The notes below the pieces were generated by a model. It saw only the letters and a list, made by a program, of their open reading frames with translations, did no database searches and had not been told where the DNA came from. From Planctomycetota bacterium (lineage in GTDB: Bacteria > Planctomycetota > Phycisphaerae > Sedimentisphaerales > Anaerohalosphaeraceae), in contig JAKPDO010000013.1 of assembly GCA_029552545.1 (NCBI GenBank), positions 124,001 through 188,000 of the forward strand: a stretch of DNA of 64,000 nucleotides, in the 5' to 3' direction. Position 1 is the first letter of the stretch. Every line of letters starts with the position of its first letter. The position numbers and the translations under genes were made by a program. Below, one piece after another: positions 52,538 through 61,772 of the stretch.

Positions 52538-52746
52538 AAACGTTTTCCTAAAACAAACCTTTTGAAAACGGCATAGATATATCATTTTTCGTTTTGTTGT
52601 AAAGGATTGTTTGTAGAATTAATTTTATATATATTTACAAAAAGAGTTATCAAGACGGGTTTTGTCCTTTATAAACCTGCCGAGCAGCGTTGCAGAGAGA
52701 AAAGAAACGAAGTATGATAACGTAATCGATAAAGAAAGGAGTTTGG

Positions 52747-54198
52747 ATGGATACCATTCAGAATACAAAGCGGAAAAAGGTTCGTCCTCTGGATTTGTCC
52801 CTGCCGTATCAGGTGGCGGATATTTCGCTGGCGGATTGGGGAAGAAGGGAATTGAAACTGGCCGAAAAGGAAATGCCCGGTTTGATGGCTATCCGAAAGA
52901 AATACGGCCCCAGCCGGCCCCTCAAAGGCCTGAAAATTTCCGGCAGTCTCCATATGACTCTCCAGACGGCGATGCTGATTGAGACGCTGGAGATTTTGGG
53001 GGCGAAGGTTCGCTGGGCCTCCTGCAATATTTTTTCCACGCAGGACCATGCCGCCGCAGCGATTGCCAAGGCCGGCCGTACAGCAGTCTTTGCCTGGAAG
53101 GGGGAAACGCTGGAGGATTATTGGTGGTGTACAGAACAGGCCCTTACGTGGCCGGACGGCGGGGGACCGGATATGATTGTTGATGACGGCGGTGATGCCA
53201 CGCTGATGGTGATTCAGGGAATGCGGGTGGAAAAAGACCCGTCCCTCCTCGAACGCACGTACGACAACAAGGAATTCAGCATCATCATGGACCGGCTGGC
53301 GGCCTCCTATTCGCAAAATCCAACCAAATGGACGCAAATTGCCGCCAATCTTCGAGGGGTTTCCGAGGAAACCACCACGGGGGTTCATCGGCTTTATCAG
53401 CTGCAGGCGGCTGGGGATTTGCCGTTTGCGGCGATTAACGTTAACGACTCGGTCACTAAGTCCAAGTTTGACAATCTGTACGGCTGCCGGGAATCGCTGG
53501 CCGACGGCATCAAACGGGCTACGGGCGTGATGGTAGCCGGTAAGGTGGTGGTTGTCTGCGGCTATGGCGATGTCGGTAAAGGGTGCGCCCAGTCCATGCG
53601 GGGCTTTGGGGCCCGTGTGCTGATTACGGAAATTGACCCGATTTGCGCCTTGCAGGCGATGATGGAAGGCTATGAGGTCACGACAATGGACGAAGCTGCC
53701 CCCATCGGAGACATCTTCGTAACGGCGACCGGCTGCTGCGATGTGATTACCGGCGCTCATATGGAGCGGATGAAGGATGAGGCGATTGTCTGCAATATCG
53801 GCCACTTCGACAGCGAAATCCAGATGAGTTATCTGGAGAACAACCCCAAGTGCAAAAAGCAGACGATTAAGCCGCAGGTGGACAAGTGGACACTCGAGAG
53901 CGGACGTTCCATTATTGTCCTGGCGGAGGGGCGTTTGGTGAATCTCGGCTGTGCAACCGGGCATCCGAGCTTTGTGATGAGCAACAGTTTTACCAATCAG
54001 TGCCTGGCCCAGATTATGCTGGCAACGGAGAATCTTAAGCCCGGCGTTTATACGCTGCCCAAGAAGCTGGATGAAGAGGTGGCGCGGCTTCACGTTGAGG
54101 CCCTCGGCGGGAAAATTACCAAACTGACGCCGAAACAGGCCGCCTATCTGGGAGTGCCGGTGGAAGGTCCGTACAAACCCGACCATTACCGCTATTAA
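52747..54198 (+). CDS. ahcY: Adenosylhomocysteinase (SAH hydrolase)
   Basis: Reversibly splits S-adenosylhomocysteine into adenosine and homocysteine, keeping methylation going. [43 protein letters not shown], the [15 protein letters not shown] substrate loop, [22 protein letters not shown] (NAD binding) and [15 protein letters not shown] are all present; the C-terminus ends YKPDHYRY as usual. Length 483 is typical of the long form. AAAGGAG precedes the ATG. Archease and rtcB follow at 14 and 9 bases, so one transcript is likely. Confidence 0.97.
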   Translation: MDTIQNTKRKKVRPLDLSLPYQVADISLADWGRRELKLAEKEMPGLMAIRKKYGPSRPLKGLKISGSLHMTLQTAMLIETLEILGAKVRWASCNIFSTQDHAAAAIAKAGRTAVFAWKGETLEDYWWCTEQALTWPDGGGPDMIVDDGGDATLMVIQGMRVEKDPSLLERTYDNKEFSIIMDRLAASYSQNPTKWTQIAANLRGVSEETTTGVHRLYQLQAAGDLPFAAINVNDSVTKSKFDNLYGCRESLADGIKRATGVMVAGKVVVVCGYGDVGKGCAQSMRGFGARVLITEIDPICALQAMMEGYEVTTMDEAAPIGDIFVTATGCCDVITGAHMERMKDEAIVCNIGHFDSEIQMSYLENNPKCKKQTIKPQVDKWTLESGRSIIVLAEGRLVNLGCATGHPSFVMSNSFTNQCLAQIMLATENLKPGVYTLPKKLDEEVARLHVEALGGKITKLTPKQAAYLGVPVEGPYKPDHYRY

Positions 54199-54212
54199 GA
54201 GAACGCTCTCGT

Positions 54213-54620
54213 ATGTGGGAGCACTTTGCCCATCAGGCGGACATCGGCATCCGGGGAATCGGGGCGACGCTCGAAGAGGCCTTCGCAGAGGCCGCCTATG
54301 CCCTGATGGCCGTCATGTGCAATCCGCAGAAGGTTCGGCCTCTGGAGCCGGTGTCGGTTTCGGTTCAGATGGACGACAGGGAGCTGCTTTTGGCCGAATG
54401 GCTCAACCAGATTTTATATGAAGCGGACACACGGAAGATGTTTTTTTCCCGCTTTGAGGTGAAGATTTCCGGCGATACGCTCTCAGGCGTGCTGTGGGGC
54501 GAGCGGATGGACCCCGTGCGGCACGAGGCGGCTGTGGAAGCTAAGGCGGCCACGTATCAGATGCTGAAAGTTGCTTTTGAGGATGGACGGTGGATTGCCC
54601 AGTGTGTCGTAGATGTTTGA
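54213..54620 (+). CDS. Archease
   Basis: Small cofactor that promotes guanylation and turnover of the RtcB RNA ligase. The family is recognised by HQADIGIRGIGATLEEAFAEAAYAL with conserved Asp/His, the middle LLLAEWLNQILYEADTRKMFFSRFEV, and the C-terminal HEAAVEAKAATYQMLKV. At 135 residues the size is right. It is directly upstream of rtcB, the expected partner. The start has no strong Shine-Dalgarno site but is close enough to ahcY for coupling. Confidence 0.92.
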   Translation: MWEHFAHQADIGIRGIGATLEEAFAEAAYALMAVMCNPQKVRPLEPVSVSVQMDDRELLLAEWLNQILYEADTRKMFFSRFEVKISGDTLSGVLWGERMDPVRHEAAVEAKAATYQMLKVAFEDGRWIAQCVVDV

Positions 54621-54629
54621 GGAGTCTTT

Positions 54630-56060
54630 ATGGACCGCAAACTGGTCAAACGCAGAGATGAATACCGCTGGCTGATTGAACGAACGGGCAAAATGCATGT
54701 GGACGGCCTGATTTTTGCCTCCGAATCGCTGATTGCCGAGATGGACGACATGGTTGCCCGTCAGGTAGCGAATGTGGCCTGTCTGCCCGGGATTGTCGGA
54801 TATTCCTACGCGATGCCCGACGCTCATTGGGGCTACGGCTTCTGCATCGGCGGTGTAGCGGCCTTTGACCCGGACAAGGGCGGGGTCATCTCCGCCGGCG
54901 GCGTCGGGTTTGACATTGCCTGCGGTGTGCGGACGATGCATACCGGCCTGAAGGAAAAGGATTTCCTCCCGCACCGCGAACGAATTGCCGACGCGCTGTT
55001 CCGTCATATTCCCGCCGGTGTCGGCAGCACCGGCAAAATCGCCCTTTCCATCCCCAAACTTGATGAAGTGCTGGCAGGCGGGGCGGTTTGGGCCGTCCAG
55101 CAGGGCTTCGGCACAGCCGACGACCTTCGCTTTATTGAATCCGGAGGCCGCGTCGCCGGAGCCGACCCTTCCAAGGTCTCGGACGAGGCCAAGAAACGCC
55201 AACGGGAGGAGATGGGTACACTCGGTTCCGGCAACCATTATCTGGAGATTCAGAAGGTTGAAGAAATCTATGACCCCCAAACCGCCGCGGCCTTTGGGCT
55301 CGAAGAGGGCGACATCAAAATCAGCATTCACTGCGGCTCGCGCGGGCTGGGTCATCAAATCGGGACGGATTACCTGAAAAAGATGGCGACGGCGGCCCGT
55401 GAAGCGGGCATTGAACTGGCCGAGCGGGAACTGGCCTGTGCGCCGCTCAAATCCGAGGTCGGACGCAGCTATCTGGGGGCCATGCGCAGCGGCATCAACT
55501 GTGCCCTGGCCAACCGCCAGATTTTGATGCATCTGGTTCGGGAGGTTTTCGAGAAAGAGATGCCCGGCGCGCAAATCCGCCTTCTGTATGATGTCTCGCA
55601 CAATACCTGTCAGGAGGAGGAACACGAAATCGACGGCCGCCTGTGCCGTCTTTTTGTCCATCGAAAGGGGGCGACCCGTGCCTGGGGACCGGGGCATCCG
55701 GGACTTCCGGCGGAGTATCGTTCGGTCGGCCAGCCCGTTCTTATCGGCGGAACGATGGGGACTGCTTCCTATATTCTGGTCGGCACAAAAGAGGCCGAGT
55801 CGCTTTCGCTTAGTTCCTCCTGCCACGGGGCAGGCCGCCAGATGAGCCGAACTGCCGCCACCAAACGCTGGCACGGCAAGGAAATCATCCGAAATCTTCA
55901 GGGACGGGGGATTCTGATTCGAAGTGCTTCGATGCGGGGGCTGGCGGAAGAGGCCCCGGGCGCCTACAAGGATGTCAGCGAGGTTGTCGAAGTCTCCGAC
56001 AAGGCCGGTTTGGCCCGAAAAGTCGCCAAATTAGTCCCTCTGGTCTGCATCAAGGGCTGA
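54630..56060 (+). CDS. rtcB: RtcB-type RNA-splicing ligase
   Basis: Joins 2',3'-cyclic-phosphate (or 3'-phosphate) and 5'-OH RNA ends using GTP and manganese. Motifs: GVGFDIACGVRT (Cys/metal), TLGSGNHYLEIQKV, SIHCGSRGLGHQIG, VSHNTCQEEEHEIDG, RKGATRAWGPGHPGLP and SSSCHGAGRQMSRTAA. The guanylated His is in the segment around the last of these. Length 476 is typical of the bacterial long class. In bacteria RtcB is linked to RNA repair, tRNA and rRNA damage. With archease upstream the pair should be functional. GAGGAG lies before the ATG. Confidence 0.95.
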   Translation: MDRKLVKRRDEYRWLIERTGKMHVDGLIFASESLIAEMDDMVARQVANVACLPGIVGYSYAMPDAHWGYGFCIGGVAAFDPDKGGVISAGGVGFDIACGVRTMHTGLKEKDFLPHRERIADALFRHIPAGVGSTGKIALSIPKLDEVLAGGAVWAVQQGFGTADDLRFIESGGRVAGADPSKVSDEAKKRQREEMGTLGSGNHYLEIQKVEEIYDPQTAAAFGLEEGDIKISIHCGSRGLGHQIGTDYLKKMATAAREAGIELAERELACAPLKSEVGRSYLGAMRSGINCALANRQILMHLVREVFEKEMPGAQIRLLYDVSHNTCQEEEHEIDGRLCRLFVHRKGATRAWGPGHPGLPAEYRSVGQPVLIGGTMGTASYILVGTKEAESLSLSSSCHGAGRQMSRTAATKRWHGKEIIRNLQGRGILIRSASMRGLAEEAPGAYKDVSEVVEVSDKAGLARKVAKLVPLVCIKG

Positions 56061-56300
56061 TTAAAGAACAGCGCCGAGAAACAGTAGGAGCATTGCGGCG
56101 GCAATCAGGGCCATACTGGTTTGCAGTCCCCGCTGATACCGCTGCATAGCCGGATGGGCCTCTTCAAACTCGTAATACGTTTCCTCAATCTCGTGCCATT
56201 TCGGTTTCAGCTTCAGCCGTACATAAACGTAGGCCGCCAGTCCCGCCGCAAAAAGCAGCCCGCCCGCCGAAACCAGAAGAATTCTGATAAATCCGCTCAT
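56061..56300 (-). CDS. Small bitopic/ditopic membrane protein, unknown
   Basis: 79 residues with two hydrophobic stretches (about 5-28 and 60-78) and a charged middle (KLKPKWHEIEETYYEFEEAHPAMQRYQR). No family recognised. Its stop codon abuts the rtcB stop codon; it is convergent with it. The charged and aromatic middle suggests a conserved protein, but sequence alone cannot say more. Confidence 0.6.
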   Translation of the reverse strand: MSGFIRILLVSAGGLLFAAGLAAYVYVRLKLKPKWHEIEETYYEFEEAHPAMQRYQRGLQTSMALIAAAMLLLFLGAVL

Positions 56301-56405
56301 CCCTCTATCTTATCTTTTCGCCTTCTTTTCGAAAAGGGATTTACAGACAGGAAAAAACAGATAAACTGACTTTCGTTTCAGACAGGACAAGAGGAAGAAA
56401 ATCGA

Positions 56406-57152
56406 ATGGAACAGGAAGAAGAACTCAAGTCCATGAGTTTAGGTGATCATCTCGAGGAACTTCGGGCGCGGCTCATTCTGGCGATTTTGGGGCTGGCCGT
56501 CGGGATGGGAATCGCTCTGTTCTGGGGGCGGGGGTTTCTGCATTTGATTCTGGTTCCTTTTGAGCAGGCGATGAAAACGTCCAGTCTGGAGCCGTCGCTT
56601 CAGGCTATCAGGGTGGCCGAGCCGTTTTTGGTTTACCTGAAGGCCTCCCTTGTGCTGGGGCTGCTTTTGTCCTCTCCATGGGTTTTTTATCAAATCTGGG
56701 CTTTTGTTTCGGCGGGGCTGTATCGTCACGAACGGCGCTATGTTTATGTGGTTGCCCCGATCAGTGTGGTTCTCTTTGTCGGCGGGGTTTTGTTTTTTTT
56801 GCTGGTGATTGCACCGATTGCCCTGAAATTTTTCGTTCAGTTTAACGCCGGTGTGGAGTATATCCGCTATCAGCCCTCTTTGTCGGATTATGTGTCCTTT
56901 ATTCTGATGCTTTCTGTGGTCTTCGGGCTGACGTTTCAGACGCCGATTTTTATCGTCTTTGCGGAGCGGATGGGCCTGCTTTCTCTGAAATCGCTTCAAA
57001 AGGCCCGCCGGTATATTTTTTTGGCGTCCTTTGTCATTGGAGCGATTGCTACACCGCCGGATGTGATTACTCAGATTGCTCTGGCGGTTCCGCTTTATTT
57101 ACTTTATGAAGCCGCGATGCTGGTCTGCCGTTTTTGGCGGCGGCGGGGATAA
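56406..57152 (+). CDS. tatC: Twin-arginine translocase subunit TatC
   Basis: Core component that recognises twin-arginine signal peptides. The N-terminal EELKSMSLGDHLEELRARLI is the TatC signature. Six membrane segments follow (about 18-38, 70-92, 105-130, 155-180, 195-210, 215-235). The conserved AEPFLVYLKASLVLGL and YRHERRYVY are present, and LTFQTPIFIVFAERMG lies near helix 4. Length 248 is normal. A convergent tatA-type gene lies 65 bases downstream. Confidence 0.95.
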   Translation: MEQEEELKSMSLGDHLEELRARLILAILGLAVGMGIALFWGRGFLHLILVPFEQAMKTSSLEPSLQAIRVAEPFLVYLKASLVLGLLLSSPWVFYQIWAFVSAGLYRHERRYVYVVAPISVVLFVGGVLFFLLVIAPIALKFFVQFNAGVEYIRYQPSLSDYVSFILMLSVVFGLTFQTPIFIVFAERMGLLSLKSLQKARRYIFLASFVIGAIATPPDVITQIALAVPLYLLYEAAMLVCRFWRRRG

Positions 57153-57184
57153 AAAAACAGCCCGCATCATCCGCTGCGGACTGT
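57150..57184 (-). terminator. Intrinsic terminator of the tatA-type gene
   Basis: Arms acagcccgca / tgcggactgt (one mismatch). On the minus strand followed by TTTTTTT. It sits in the gap between tatC and the tatA-type gene, probably serving the latter. Confidence 0.75.
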
Positions 57185-57217
57185 CAAAGGTCTCGATATC
57201 CGAATTGTTTTGCGGAA

Positions 57218-57439
57218 TTACTGGGCGGAATTTTTCGGCAGATTTTTTTCCGCCGTCTTGTCGGAATCTTCGAGGGCTTTGTGGATTTCATTTTCAGATT
57301 CTTTAATGCCCTTTTTGAATTCCGTGATGCTCCTGCCGATGCTGCGGGCAATCTCCGGCAGACGCCGACCGAATAGAAGCACCGCAATAATCAGGATAAC
57401 CGCCCATTCCCACTGGCCTATAAAAGCCATAATTTGCAT
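57218..57439 (-). CDS. tatA: Twin-arginine translocase subunit TatA/E
   Basis: 73 residues. One short membrane segment (WAVILIIAVLLF), the hinge FGRRLPEIARSIG, an amphipathic helix and an acidic tail match TatA/E. It multimerises to form the Tat pore with TatC. The start ATG at 57439 is preceded by AAAGGAC; the track ORF adds eight residues. Convergent with tatC, so the two are not co-transcribed. Confidence 0.92.
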   Translation of the reverse strand: MQIMAFIGQWEWAVILIIAVLLFGRRLPEIARSIGRSITEFKKGIKESENEIHKALEDSDKTAEKNLPKNSAQ

Positions 57440-57669
57440 AAAAAGTCCTTTCTTTTGCTTCACAGAAACAGCTGACTGAATGATATTGTACTGGAAATAC
57501 AGAAGACGTCAAGAAAACGATTGTTGAGAATATCGGTTTTTTGTGAAAGTATATCTACAATGGTTTTTTTGAGATTTTTTGAACCCTTTGCTCTTTGGGG
57601 CTAAGAGATTATAATCCTGTTTCTTGCGAATGGAAATCTTTTGAAGATGTTCACAGAACTGAGGACACG

Positions 57670-58263
57670 ATGGAATCACGTACCGGAATAAGATGGATTC
57701 TGCTTGTCTGTGCAGCCGGATTGGCGGCGGCCGGCGGATGTAAAAAGCAGTCCCCTGTGAATCCTTCTCAGCCCGTCTCGTCCGTCTCGACCCAATCCGA
57801 CGGGCAGCCGCGGCCGGCTGCGGCTCAGGAGAATCCTCAGCCCGAGTCTGGGGCTGAACCCGCCCATACAGGGGTACGATGGTACACCAATTTCGAGGAG
57901 GCCCTGGCCGCCGCCCAGAAGGAAAACAAGGATTTGCTTATCAATTTTTCGGGCTCCGACTGGTGTATTTTCTGCATTCGGCTGGAAAAAGATGTTTTTG
58001 CCCAGGAGGCCTTTGCCAAAGAAGCGGAAAAATATTTTGTCTTTATGCTGGTTGACTTTCCCAATGACCCGTCCAAACAGTCGGAGGAAATCCGCAAGCA
58101 AAATCAGCAGCTGGCTCGGCGATACCGTTTTCGAAATCTCTTTCCGACTCTCTATCTGGCTAAGCCGGACGGGACTCCCTATGCGATGGCGGAGTATCAG
58201 CCGCTTGGGCCGACGGAATATTTGGATTATCTGCTGAAGATTCGGCGGTACCGGGACAGATAA
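57670..58263 (+). CDS. Thioredoxin-like lipoprotein
   Basis: Signal peptide and lipobox (LAAAGGC, about residues 17-23), a Pro/Ser/Gln-rich linker (25-65), then a thioredoxin fold: WYTNFEEALAAAQKENKDLLINFSGSDWCIFCIRLEKDVF. The active-site motif is CIFC, unlike the CGPC or CxxC of classical thioredoxins, as in the thioredoxin_7/DUF255-like group. Cys-x-x-Cys remains, so redox activity is likely. Located outside the cytoplasmic membrane. Start at 57670 with GAGGACACG upstream; the track ORF extends 25 codons further. The next gene also encodes a lipoprotein. Confidence 0.82.
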   Translation: MESRTGIRWILLVCAAGLAAAGGCKKQSPVNPSQPVSSVSTQSDGQPRPAAAQENPQPESGAEPAHTGVRWYTNFEEALAAAQKENKDLLINFSGSDWCIFCIRLEKDVFAQEAFAKEAEKYFVFMLVDFPNDPSKQSEEIRKQNQQLARRYRFRNLFPTLYLAKPDGTPYAMAEYQPLGPTEYLDYLLKIRRYRDR

Positions 58264-58275
58264 AGCAGGGCGGCT

Positions 58276-59067
58276 ATGAAGTTCAGCACTTTTCTTTTTC
58301 TCTGGTTTGTGGGTTGGCTTGGATTCGGCTGTCAAGCGCCTCCCGCCGTTCAGACTTCTGCATCGTCGGAAATTTCTCGTTTGAAAATTACCGATCTGGC
58401 TCCTCTGCAGCAATCGACGGTGCAGGTACAGTGTGCATTTGCTGTCCTTGTTTGGCGGATTCCGTCGGAGAAGATGCAGGACCTCCCGCGGTGTCTTCCA
58501 ATGCTTTCTTCCAAAGGAATCACCGTTTCAGAGCCTTCGGCCTTTGAATCCAACGGTTTGTGGGCTGCAGCGGGTTCCTATGACCAGGCCCCGGCCGTTT
58601 TGTCAGCTCTCGAGCAAATCGGGGCCAAACGGCTCGGGACGAAGAAGCTTCTGATCTTTCAGGATTATCCGGAAGAAATTACCGGTTTTCCGGTCGAAGC
58701 GGGTCAGACATTGTTCTATTTCGGGACGGATAAGATTCCCGCCGGCAAGCAGGTGCCGTCGGGACGTTTGTCTCTGATGCTTCGGGCCCGTCCGGACAAT
58801 CCGCAGCGGGGGTTTGCATCGGTGCGGATTGAACCGGTTTTTCAGCCGGCCGTTTCCGGATACGGCGGAATAGCAGCCTCTTTTTTTGAGTCGCTGTCGT
58901 TTCGGGAGGGACGTGTGCTGGCGACTATGACCGAAGGCGATATGCTTGTCCTGGCCTCCCCGAAACCCGAAGAGACAAGTGTTTTCAGCCGGTTCTTCTC
59001 GGCCCCATCCTCCAAGGAACCGGGGATGCTGCTTTTTTTAATTGTCTGTCAAAAGACGGGAGAATAA
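58276..59067 (+). CDS. Lipoprotein of unknown function
   Basis: 263 residues with a lipobox (FGC at 17-19). The body has two similar-looking halves of alternating strands; GFASVRIEPVFQPAV lies in the second and MLVLASPKPEETS near the end. There are no motifs that I recognise. Twelve bases after the thioredoxin-like gene and ending in overlap with the DUF362 gene, so probably part of that transcript. Function unknown. Confidence 0.68.
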   Translation: MKFSTFLFLWFVGWLGFGCQAPPAVQTSASSEISRLKITDLAPLQQSTVQVQCAFAVLVWRIPSEKMQDLPRCLPMLSSKGITVSEPSAFESNGLWAAAGSYDQAPAVLSALEQIGAKRLGTKKLLIFQDYPEEITGFPVEAGQTLFYFGTDKIPAGKQVPSGRLSLMLRARPDNPQRGFASVRIEPVFQPAVSGYGGIAASFFESLSFREGRVLATMTEGDMLVLASPKPEETSVFSRFFSAPSSKEPGMLLFLIVCQKTGE

Positions 59068-60051
59068 ATGTCGGCAGGAGGCGGCAGGTCTTTCCAAAGA
59101 GATTCAGCGGCTCAAGAATATCCGGTTGTTTTGTGCCGATGCAGCTCGTATGAAGCTTCCGAGGTTCGAGAAGCCCTCGAACGATTTTGGAATCTGGCGG
59201 GCGGAATCGGAAAGTTTGTTCGGCCGTCCGACCGGGTTCTGATTAAACCCAATCTGATTGTGCCTTCAGAGTCGGACAAGGCGGCCCAAACCCATCCGGC
59301 CGTCATCGCCGCGCTTGCTCAGATGATGAAAGAGGCGGGAGCAAAACCGATGGTCGGCGATTCACCCGCCTGGGGCGATGTCCGCACGTGTCTGAAGGCC
59401 CTGCAAATCGATACCGTGCTCGATTCGATGCAGGTGCCGATGGTGCAGCTGGACAGGGCCGTACGGGTCAAGATAGACGGGGCAAGCGTCGGGATAAGCC
59501 GTGCCGCCCTCGAGGCGGACATCATTATCAATCTCCCCAAATTCAAAACGCACCAGCAGCTGGGGGCAACCTTTGCCGTCAAAAATATATTCGGCTGCGT
59601 TGTCGGCAAGGAAAAACCCCTCTGGCATTTTCTTCGCGGCGGCGATGCAGAGGCCTTTTGCCGGCTGCTGCTCGGGATTTACCGGTACCTGTCGCCGGCG
59701 GTCAATCTGGTGGATGCGGTTATTGCAATGGAGGGGCAGGGGCCTATCAGCGGCAGCCCCCGGCATTTGGGGTATTTCATCGGCGGTACAGACCCGATTG
59801 CCTGTGAATACGCCTGCTGTCGGCTGGTTGGTCTGGAGCCGATGTCCCTGCCGATTCTTCGAACCGCCGCGGCGATAAATTTCGGCTGCCCGTCTCCGGA
59901 AAGGATAACGGTGCTGGGAGACCCTCTGCCGGTGACGCCCTGTCCGGATTTTCGCTTTGCTCAGCAGACGCCGCTTCGCTTTACTCTGCCCAGAATCTGC
60001 AAAAGCGTAGCCAAGCAGGCCCTGCTTCTCCTGAAAAACCGTCTGGGTTAA
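59068..60051 (+). CDS. DUF362-family protein
   Basis: 327 residues. The family hallmark is visible as VLIKPNLIVPSESDKAAQTHPAVIAALAQMMKEAGAKPMVGDSPAWGD, then ADIIINLPKFKTHQQLGATFAVKNIFGCVVGKEKPLWH and GGTDPIACEYACCRLVGLEP. Related proteins often carry iron-sulphur ferredoxin domains; none is present here. DUF362 proteins are suspected to act in the assembly of redox proteins, but biochemistry is limited. The start overlaps the preceding lipoprotein stop. Confidence 0.82.
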   Translation: MSAGGGRSFQRDSAAQEYPVVLCRCSSYEASEVREALERFWNLAGGIGKFVRPSDRVLIKPNLIVPSESDKAAQTHPAVIAALAQMMKEAGAKPMVGDSPAWGDVRTCLKALQIDTVLDSMQVPMVQLDRAVRVKIDGASVGISRAALEADIIINLPKFKTHQQLGATFAVKNIFGCVVGKEKPLWHFLRGGDAEAFCRLLLGIYRYLSPAVNLVDAVIAMEGQGPISGSPRHLGYFIGGTDPIACEYACCRLVGLEPMSLPILRTAAAINFGCPSPERITVLGDPLPVTPCPDFRFAQQTPLRFTLPRICKSVAKQALLLLKNRLG

Positions 60052-60184
60052 ACAGTTTTTCTCCATTGCGGCCAAATGATTTCATCTTCAGGATTTCGGC
60101 AGTTGGGGTTTGAAAAGAATGATGAAGATGGGTAAAATCACATCTCTTACTAAATTTTTGAGTTGACAGGAGCGGCGGTCACAA

Positions 60185-61642
60185 ATGGGAATTGCATCCT
60201 TTTTCAGGTGGAAGCGGAAGGAAACGGCGGAGGGGTTGCGAATTCGTCTTCGTTTTTTGGGGGCGGCGGGAAACGTAACCGGTTCCCGTCATCTGCTCGA
60301 ATTTGACGGCACGAAAGTTCTGATTGACTGCGGACTCTATCAGGAACGGCAATATCAGAGCCGCAACTGGGAGGATTTCGGATTCGAGCCGTCTTCGCTG
60401 TCAGCGGTGCTTTTGACGCATGCACATCTGGACCACTGCGGGCTTCTGCCGAAACTGGTCAAAGAGGGCTTTCGAGGGCCGGTTTATTGTACCCAGGCGA
60501 CGGCGGAGCTGGCCCAAATCGTTCTGCTGGATGCCGGCAAGCTGCAGGAAGAAGATGCCGAGTTTAAGCAGAAACGTCACCGCAAGGCCGGCTATACACC
60601 GCCCCGTCCGGTTGAGCCGCTTTATACGATGGAAGAAGCGAAGGCCTGTTTTCAGCAGTTTCGCCCGCTGCCGTTTCATGAACCGATTCGGCTGGGGCCG
60701 GGGCTGGAGGCGGATTTTCACGAGGCGGGGCATATCCTCGGGGCCTCAATGATTCGCATCGGCGTCTGTCGAAACGGCCGGTGCCGAACGATTGTTTATA
60801 CGGGGGATTTGGGACGTGTGGGCCGGCCGATTCTGCGCGACCCGGAAACCTTTGACCGGGCGGATTATCTTCTGGTGGAGTCCACCTACGGCGACCGGGA
60901 GCATCAGACTCCGGAGGATACAAAGCGGCAGCTGGAGGCGGCGGTCAATCGGACCTGGCAGGCCGGCGGCAATCTGGTTGTGCCCAGTTTTTCCATCGGA
61001 CGCAGCCAGGAGGTGCTGTACTATATGAATCAGCTGCTTTTGGAGGACCGAATTCCGCATATTATGACGTTTCTGGACAGTCCAATGGCCGTGCGTGCGA
61101 CGCGGGTCTTTGAGAAATACTCCAACCTGTATGACAGTGAAATGTCCCGGCTGGTTTTGAATCATGAATCGCCGTTCAGCTTTCGAGGCCTGAAATTGAT
61201 CGAATCGCCGCGGGAGTCAAAGGCGATCAATCACATTAAAGGCACGGTTATGATTATTGCCGGCTCCGGGATGTGCACGGGCGGACGCATCAAGCATCAT
61301 CTGGTCAACAACATCAGCCGGCCGGAGAGCACGATTCTTTTTGTCGGGTACCAGGCGCAGGGAACGCTGGGACGGAAGATTTTGGATGGGGAGCCGGAAG
61401 TGCGGATTTTGGGACAGATGCTGCCGGTGAGGGCGGCGATTGTGAGGGTTCATGGGTTTTCCGCCCATGCGGACCGACGGGAGATTCTTGAATGGCTCAA
61501 AAAACTGCAAAAGAGACCGCAGAAGGTCTTTTTAATTCACGGTGAAAAAGAAAGTGCAGAAAACTTTAAAACGTATCTAACAGAGAAAACGGGTTGGGAC
61601 ATCCACGTACCCGCGTTTCAGGAGGAGGTACTGATTGATTGA
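60185..61642 (+). CDS. Metallo-beta-lactamase / beta-CASP ribonuclease-like protein
   Basis: 485 residues. The MBL fold gives LLTHAHLDHCGLLPKLVKEGFRGPVYCT (HxHxDH), the late His in DFHEAGHILGASM and YTGDLG. The beta-CASP cap follows with LLVESTYGDREH, VPSFSIGRSQEVLYYM, FLDSPMAV, IIAGSGMCTGGRIKHHLVNN and RVHGFSAHADRREILEWL. This is the CPSF-73/TTHA0252-like RNA-processing family, with endo- and exonuclease activity on RNA in characterised members. All metal-ligand motifs are intact. AGGAG precedes the ATG at a somewhat long distance. Confidence 0.9.
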   Translation: MGIASFFRWKRKETAEGLRIRLRFLGAAGNVTGSRHLLEFDGTKVLIDCGLYQERQYQSRNWEDFGFEPSSLSAVLLTHAHLDHCGLLPKLVKEGFRGPVYCTQATAELAQIVLLDAGKLQEEDAEFKQKRHRKAGYTPPRPVEPLYTMEEAKACFQQFRPLPFHEPIRLGPGLEADFHEAGHILGASMIRIGVCRNGRCRTIVYTGDLGRVGRPILRDPETFDRADYLLVESTYGDREHQTPEDTKRQLEAAVNRTWQAGGNLVVPSFSIGRSQEVLYYMNQLLLEDRIPHIMTFLDSPMAVRATRVFEKYSNLYDSEMSRLVLNHESPFSFRGLKLIESPRESKAINHIKGTVMIIAGSGMCTGGRIKHHLVNNISRPESTILFVGYQAQGTLGRKILDGEPEVRILGQMLPVRAAIVRVHGFSAHADRREILEWLKKLQKRPQKVFLIHGEKESAENFKTYLTEKTGWDIHVPAFQEEVLID

Positions 61643-61772
61643 TGACGAAGAGAGTTATTCAGGATGTGTCATCTCGGAAATCGGGCCGCCGTTCTATAAA
61701 ATACTTTCCTTTCAGCTGCGGACAAGATATACTAATGCCCTGAAGTTTTTGGAAGGGAAAGGGGAATAAACA

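Noticed and set aside
52586-52746. Possible SAH riboswitch in the ahcY leader
   Set aside because: CCGAGCAGCGTTGC resembles the conserved 5' segment, but the later GCCAGGCTCGG and pseudoknot segments are missing, so the fold cannot form.
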